Shown: positions 61,253-64,000 of the stretch, piece after piece | How positions within the stretch are numbered: the first letter of the stretch is position 1 | Layout of the letters: each line of letters begins with the position of its first letter | From: an uncultured Collinsella sp. | GTDB lineage: Bacteria > Actinomycetota > Coriobacteriia > Coriobacteriales > Coriobacteriaceae | Assembly: GCA_900541235.1 (NCBI GenBank) | Contig: UQIW01000012.1 | Coordinates: 1-64,000, forward strand | Reading direction: 5' to 3' | DNA length: 64,000 nucleotides | The notes under the pieces: generated by a model | The model's database searches: none | Seen by the model: the letters and a program-made list of their open reading frames with translations, nothing else | Told to the model about the DNA's origin: nothing | Translations under genes and position numbers: made by a program

Positions 61253-61490
61253 ACGTTTACGGAGGGCGCCCTTGAAAGAGGACGCCCTCCGTGGCAAGAT
61301 GGGAAACGTCCGAAGCTAAACAGCTTTGGGTCACCGTGGACGGGCAGGGGCCTCGACGCGGCTAGACACGAGACACATACATTACGCGACCTCGCCCTGG
61401 TGGCCGCACACGTTGGTTGCGGCCGACGCGGGCCGCGGGCAAGTGCTTGTAAGGGGAGCCTTGCCTCTCTTGTACGAGAAAGGACGCGTA
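61253..61490 (+). promoter_or_regulatory. Long structured 5' leader of nagB, unidentified
   Basis: The leader holds several stems: ACGGAGGGCG with CGCCCTCCGT (about 61259-61292), CCGAAGCT with AGCTTTGG, and GGCCGCA with TTGCGGCC. None is followed by a T run and no protein frame with a ribosome site is present. The density of stems is unusual for a plain leader. It matches no riboswitch or ribozyme core I know; glmS ribozyme features are absent. Confidence 0.45.
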
Positions 61491-62219
61491 ATGAAAATCA
61501 TTAAAGCTAAAGACTACGAGGATATGAGCCGCAAGGCCGCCAATATCATCTCGGCCCAGGTTATCCTCAAGCCCGATTGCGTGCTGGGTCTTGCCACCGG
61601 CTCCACCCCGATTGGCGCCTACAAGCAGCTCGCCGCTTGGTACGAGAAGGGCGACGTCGACTTCGCCGAGGTCAGCACCTATAACCTGGACGAGTATCGT
61701 GGTCTTTCGCACGACGATCCCCAGAGCTATCACTACTTTATGCGCGAGAACTTCTTCGATCACATTAATATTGATCTGAACAACACGCACGTGCCCGATG
61801 GCTCCAACCCCGATGCCGCTGCTGCCTGCTCCGAGTACGACAAGATCGTCGCTGCCGCCGGTTACCCGGATCTGCAGCTGCTCGGCATTGGTAATAACGG
61901 TCATATTGGCTTCAACGAGCCCGATGACCACTTCTCCAAGGGTACGCACTGCGTCGATCTGACCGAGAGCACCATTCAGGCCAACAGCCGCCTGTTCGAC
62001 AGCATCGATGATGTGCCCCGTCAGGCTTACACCATGGGCACCCAGACCATCATGTATGCCCGCATGATCCTGGTTGTCGCCAACGGTGAGGCCAAGGCTC
62101 AGGCCGTGCATGACATGTGCTATGGTCCGGTTACGCCCGAGTGCCCGGCTTCGATCCTGCAGCTGCACACCAACTGCGTTGTCGTTGCCGACGAGGCCGC
62201 CCTTTCGCTCTGCGAGTAG
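61491..62219 (+). CDS. nagB: Glucosamine-6-phosphate deaminase NagB
   Basis: A 242-residue enzyme that turns glucosamine-6-phosphate into fructose-6-phosphate and ammonia. It shows LGLATGSTPIGAYKQL, the catalytic Asp in TYNLDEYRG, the GIGNNGHIGFNEP loop with the catalytic Asp/His region, and TMGTQTIMYAR. Start ATG 61491 follows GAAAGGA; a longer frame from 61326 runs through the structured leader. It is the catabolic counterpart of GlmM and GlmS in amino-sugar balance. Confidence 0.95.
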   Translation: MKIIKAKDYEDMSRKAANIISAQVILKPDCVLGLATGSTPIGAYKQLAAWYEKGDVDFAEVSTYNLDEYRGLSHDDPQSYHYFMRENFFDHINIDLNNTHVPDGSNPDAAAACSEYDKIVAAAGYPDLQLLGIGNNGHIGFNEPDDHFSKGTHCVDLTESTIQANSRLFDSIDDVPRQAYTMGTQTIMYARMILVVANGEAKAQAVHDMCYGPVTPECPASILQLHTNCVVVADEAALSLCE

Positions 62220-62252
62220 CGCGAATCCTGCAGCTCGACATAGCCTTGCCTA

Positions 62253-62279
62253 AGGCCTCCGCTTTGCGGGGGCCTTTTT
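62253..62279 (+). terminator. Intrinsic terminator of nagB
   Basis: AGGCCTCCGC and GCGGGGGCCT pair and are followed by T5. Confidence 0.88.
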
Positions 62280-62667
62280 GCTATCCCATTTCGCCCACTT
62301 GACCAAAATCTTGCCGCAAGCTTGACGAATGCCGGATGCCCAACAGCTTGATTCATTCTATATCAGATTCTATGCAAAAATGCCACTAGAAGGTCGTAGA
62401 CGGTAGCGGGTGCTAGGCGAGTTGAATGACATGGCTGAACCTTGTTCATCTGCGTTACACTGCCGCTTAGATGGGACAAGCTGACAAGCTCATTTACCTG
62501 CTTAAAGACCGATTAGTCGGGGGATTAATAACAATCGGCCCTTGCTGTACAAAAACTTGCCGCTTGCGTACCAAAAGACAACCTAAAACACAAGGTCGCT
62601 CTATTCATAGCGCGGCTTGTATGGTCTTGCGGCTACAGTGTCCATACGGTCGAGTTGAGGAGCGGGC
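62280..62667. other. Intergenic region without a recognisable gene
   Basis: This stretch is AT-richer than the flanks and has no convincing frame. The only dyad noted is a weak CCGATT/AATCGG near 62510-62535. It probably holds the promoter of the following gene, whose GAGGAG ribosome site lies at 62657-62662. Confidence 0.4.
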
Positions 62668-64000
62668 ATGGTAAACGATTTGAGCGGTATAGACGACCTC
62701 GAGCTGATGCCGCTGGGCGGAGGCTATATGGTGCGACGCGAACGCTTGATGAATGAGCTTATCGCCAAGGGCCGAAAGGCCGGCATCGTGGTTCTTTATG
62801 CGCCCGACGGGTTTGGGAAGACCTCGATGTTGCTGCAGTACACCCATGAGGTTAAATGCGACCCGACGCGAGGCCCCGTGCGGATTATCGAGGCCGATCG
62901 CGCCATTGGGCGCGAGGTGTTTATGCAGCTCGAGGTGGTTACCGAAGAACTCAAAGACAAACCGCACTCCCTTATCGCGATTGATAATGTGCCAAACCTC
63001 GATCAGCACGATACCGAAGACCTCATCGACAGGATTCGCGGCTTGCGCGCTATGGGGATAGGGGTCTTTATCTCCTGCCGTCCTTCAAATCGTCAGCTGA
63101 TTCATGGGCTGGGCGATTCGGTTAAAATCAATGCGCAGATGCTCAAGGTGCATGCCTATGAGTATTCGGCGTGGGCATCGGCGTTTTCGATCAGCACATC
63201 GCTCGACTTTTATCAGCTCACGCAGGGCGTGCCCGAGCTCGTTTCGGCATTGCAGACAGGTCTGTATGGCCAAGGCGACGTGGCCGGCCTGCTCGAAAAC
63301 GAGATTGTCAACGTATATGGTGCGGCACTTGCCGATCTGGCTTCACTCGACAATAATGCGCTGTTTTGCGTGGCGTGTCTCATGGTTTTGATGGGCGAGG
63401 GCAATATAGCAGAACTCGAGGCTTGCGGGGTGAGGCTGTCGATGGTCGACCAGTCCTACTTTGTACGCGACTACCCGATCTTTGGCTTGGACCCCGCCGA
63501 GCGGAGTTTTACGTGTCTGGGCACGGAGGATAACGGACGCTTGCGTTTGCGTAAGTTGGTGGCCGAGGTTCGCCCCGAACTTGTTCCGAGGGCGGCCCGG
63601 ATTTTGCTTAAGGCGGGCCGATGCGATGCGGCGATGGGCCTGGCGGACGCCTTTTTGGACCGTGATGCGGTTCTTGAACTTGCTGGGCAGTATGGGGTCG
63701 ATCTTGCTCTGACGGGGCACGGGGCCGATATCTGCCGAGCGGCGCTGGGCACGATCGATGCCGACGATCCGGCTCCAGAGCCAACGCCTGCCGAGGCGCT
63801 CGGCGTATATCTGGCAGCGGTCAGCGTGTCCAATACAAAGCTCGCTCGCTATATGGCATCGGTCATCGAGCGCGGGGGCGAACGGGCGGCCTGCGAAATA
63901 GACCCTGTTTCATGGAGGGTGGCCCAGACACTGACGGCTGTTTGCTATGGGGACAACGGGCTTGGGCTTCCTACGAATCTGGCCGTGCCAGAAATAGAGA
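62668..64000 (+). CDS. P-loop ATPase, possible LuxR/MalT-type regulator (partial)
   Basis: The frame opens with ATG 62668 behind GAGGAG and stays open for 444 codons to the window edge. The N-terminus has LMPLGGGYMVRRERLMNELI, Walker A in LYAPDGFGKTSMLLQY, a Walker B-like LIAIDNVPNLDQHD and ISCRPSNRQL. This is the layout of the STAND ATPases that form the N-terminus of MalT/LuxR-type activators. The expected DNA-binding end is beyond the window, so the class is a guess. Confidence 0.6.
   Translation, partial: MVNDLSGIDDLELMPLGGGYMVRRERLMNELIAKGRKAGIVVLYAPDGFGKTSMLLQYTHEVKCDPTRGPVRIIEADRAIGREVFMQLEVVTEELKDKPHSLIAIDNVPNLDQHDTEDLIDRIRGLRAMGIGVFISCRPSNRQLIHGLGDSVKINAQMLKVHAYEYSAWASAFSISTSLDFYQLTQGVPELVSALQTGLYGQGDVAGLLENEIVNVYGAALADLASLDNNALFCVACLMVLMGEGNIAELEACGVRLSMVDQSYFVRDYPIFGLDPAERSFTCLGTEDNGRLRLRKLVAEVRPELVPRAARILLKAGRCDAAMGLADAFLDRDAVLELAGQYGVDLALTGHGADICRAALGTIDADDPAPEPTPAEALGVYLAAVSVSNTKLARYMASVIERGGERAACEIDPVSWRVAQTLTAVCYGDNGLGLPTNLAVPEIE

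Noticed and set aside
61253..61490. RNase P, SRP or 6S RNA gene before nagB
   Set aside because: The conserved cores of these RNAs (for example the RNase P GAAAGTCCGG block or the SRP apical GGAAGCAGC) are absent.

Overview
The window looks like a chromosome segment of a Gram-positive, GC-rich gut actinomycete of the Coriobacteriia, most likely Collinsella or a close relative. That assignment is inference. It rests on strong G/C preference at third codon positions, sortase-anchored pili, GatCAB, an actinobacterial GlnR-like regulator and a lactate-racemase locus. No rRNA or tRNA gene was seen; the only stable RNA gene is ssrA (tmRNA).

Layout. 0-5.1 kb: nickel-pincer lactate racemase locus, with larA and a lactate/glycerol channel facing tetR, larC1 and larB. 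5.2-8.3 kb: serB, aspS and an HPr-like protein. 8.3-11.8 kb: ferrous-iron uptake (feoA, feoA, feoB, a Cys-rich FeoB partner) with DtxR-like boxes. 12-20.2 kb: kdpE and a frameshifted kdpD divergent from kdpFABC. 20.5-30 kb: an enoate-reductase-like flavoenzyme, an AAA ATPase with promoter iterons, GntR and LacI regulators, a divergent glutamine synthetase next to a GlnR-like regulator, and an HtrA protease. 30-39.4 kb: ligA, a MATE pump, a Vsr/DUF559-like nuclease between two hairpin repeats, moaA, a moaC-mobB fusion and a HAD phosphatase. 39.6-48.3 kb: a sortase pilus locus whose first gene is interrupted at a run of seven G. 48.5-54.8 kb: gatCAB, then a DUF6110 protein with a P1B-like ATPase under a DtxR-like site. 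54.9-58.2 kb: a RelB/PIN toxin-antitoxin pair, an unknown protein, ssrA and a patatin. 58.3-64 kb: rplM-rpsI, glmM, a PTS EIIA, nagB behind a long structured leader, and the start of a P-loop protein that runs off the window.

Intergenic DNA is unusually rich in palindromes. There are three short hairpin families: a 67-nt family (3 copies), a GGGACAGG-core family (7 copies) and a CATCACAACATTC family (4 copies). There are also four larger elements with inverted arms of about 20 to 31 bp. The most unusual points are the G7 tract in the pilus gene, a glutamine synthetase homologue lacking several metal ligands, an HPr with Asp at position 46, a LarC without its LarC2 part, the MoaC-MobB fusion, the nuclease cassette between hairpins, and the iteron-like 10-bp repeats before the AAA ATPase.
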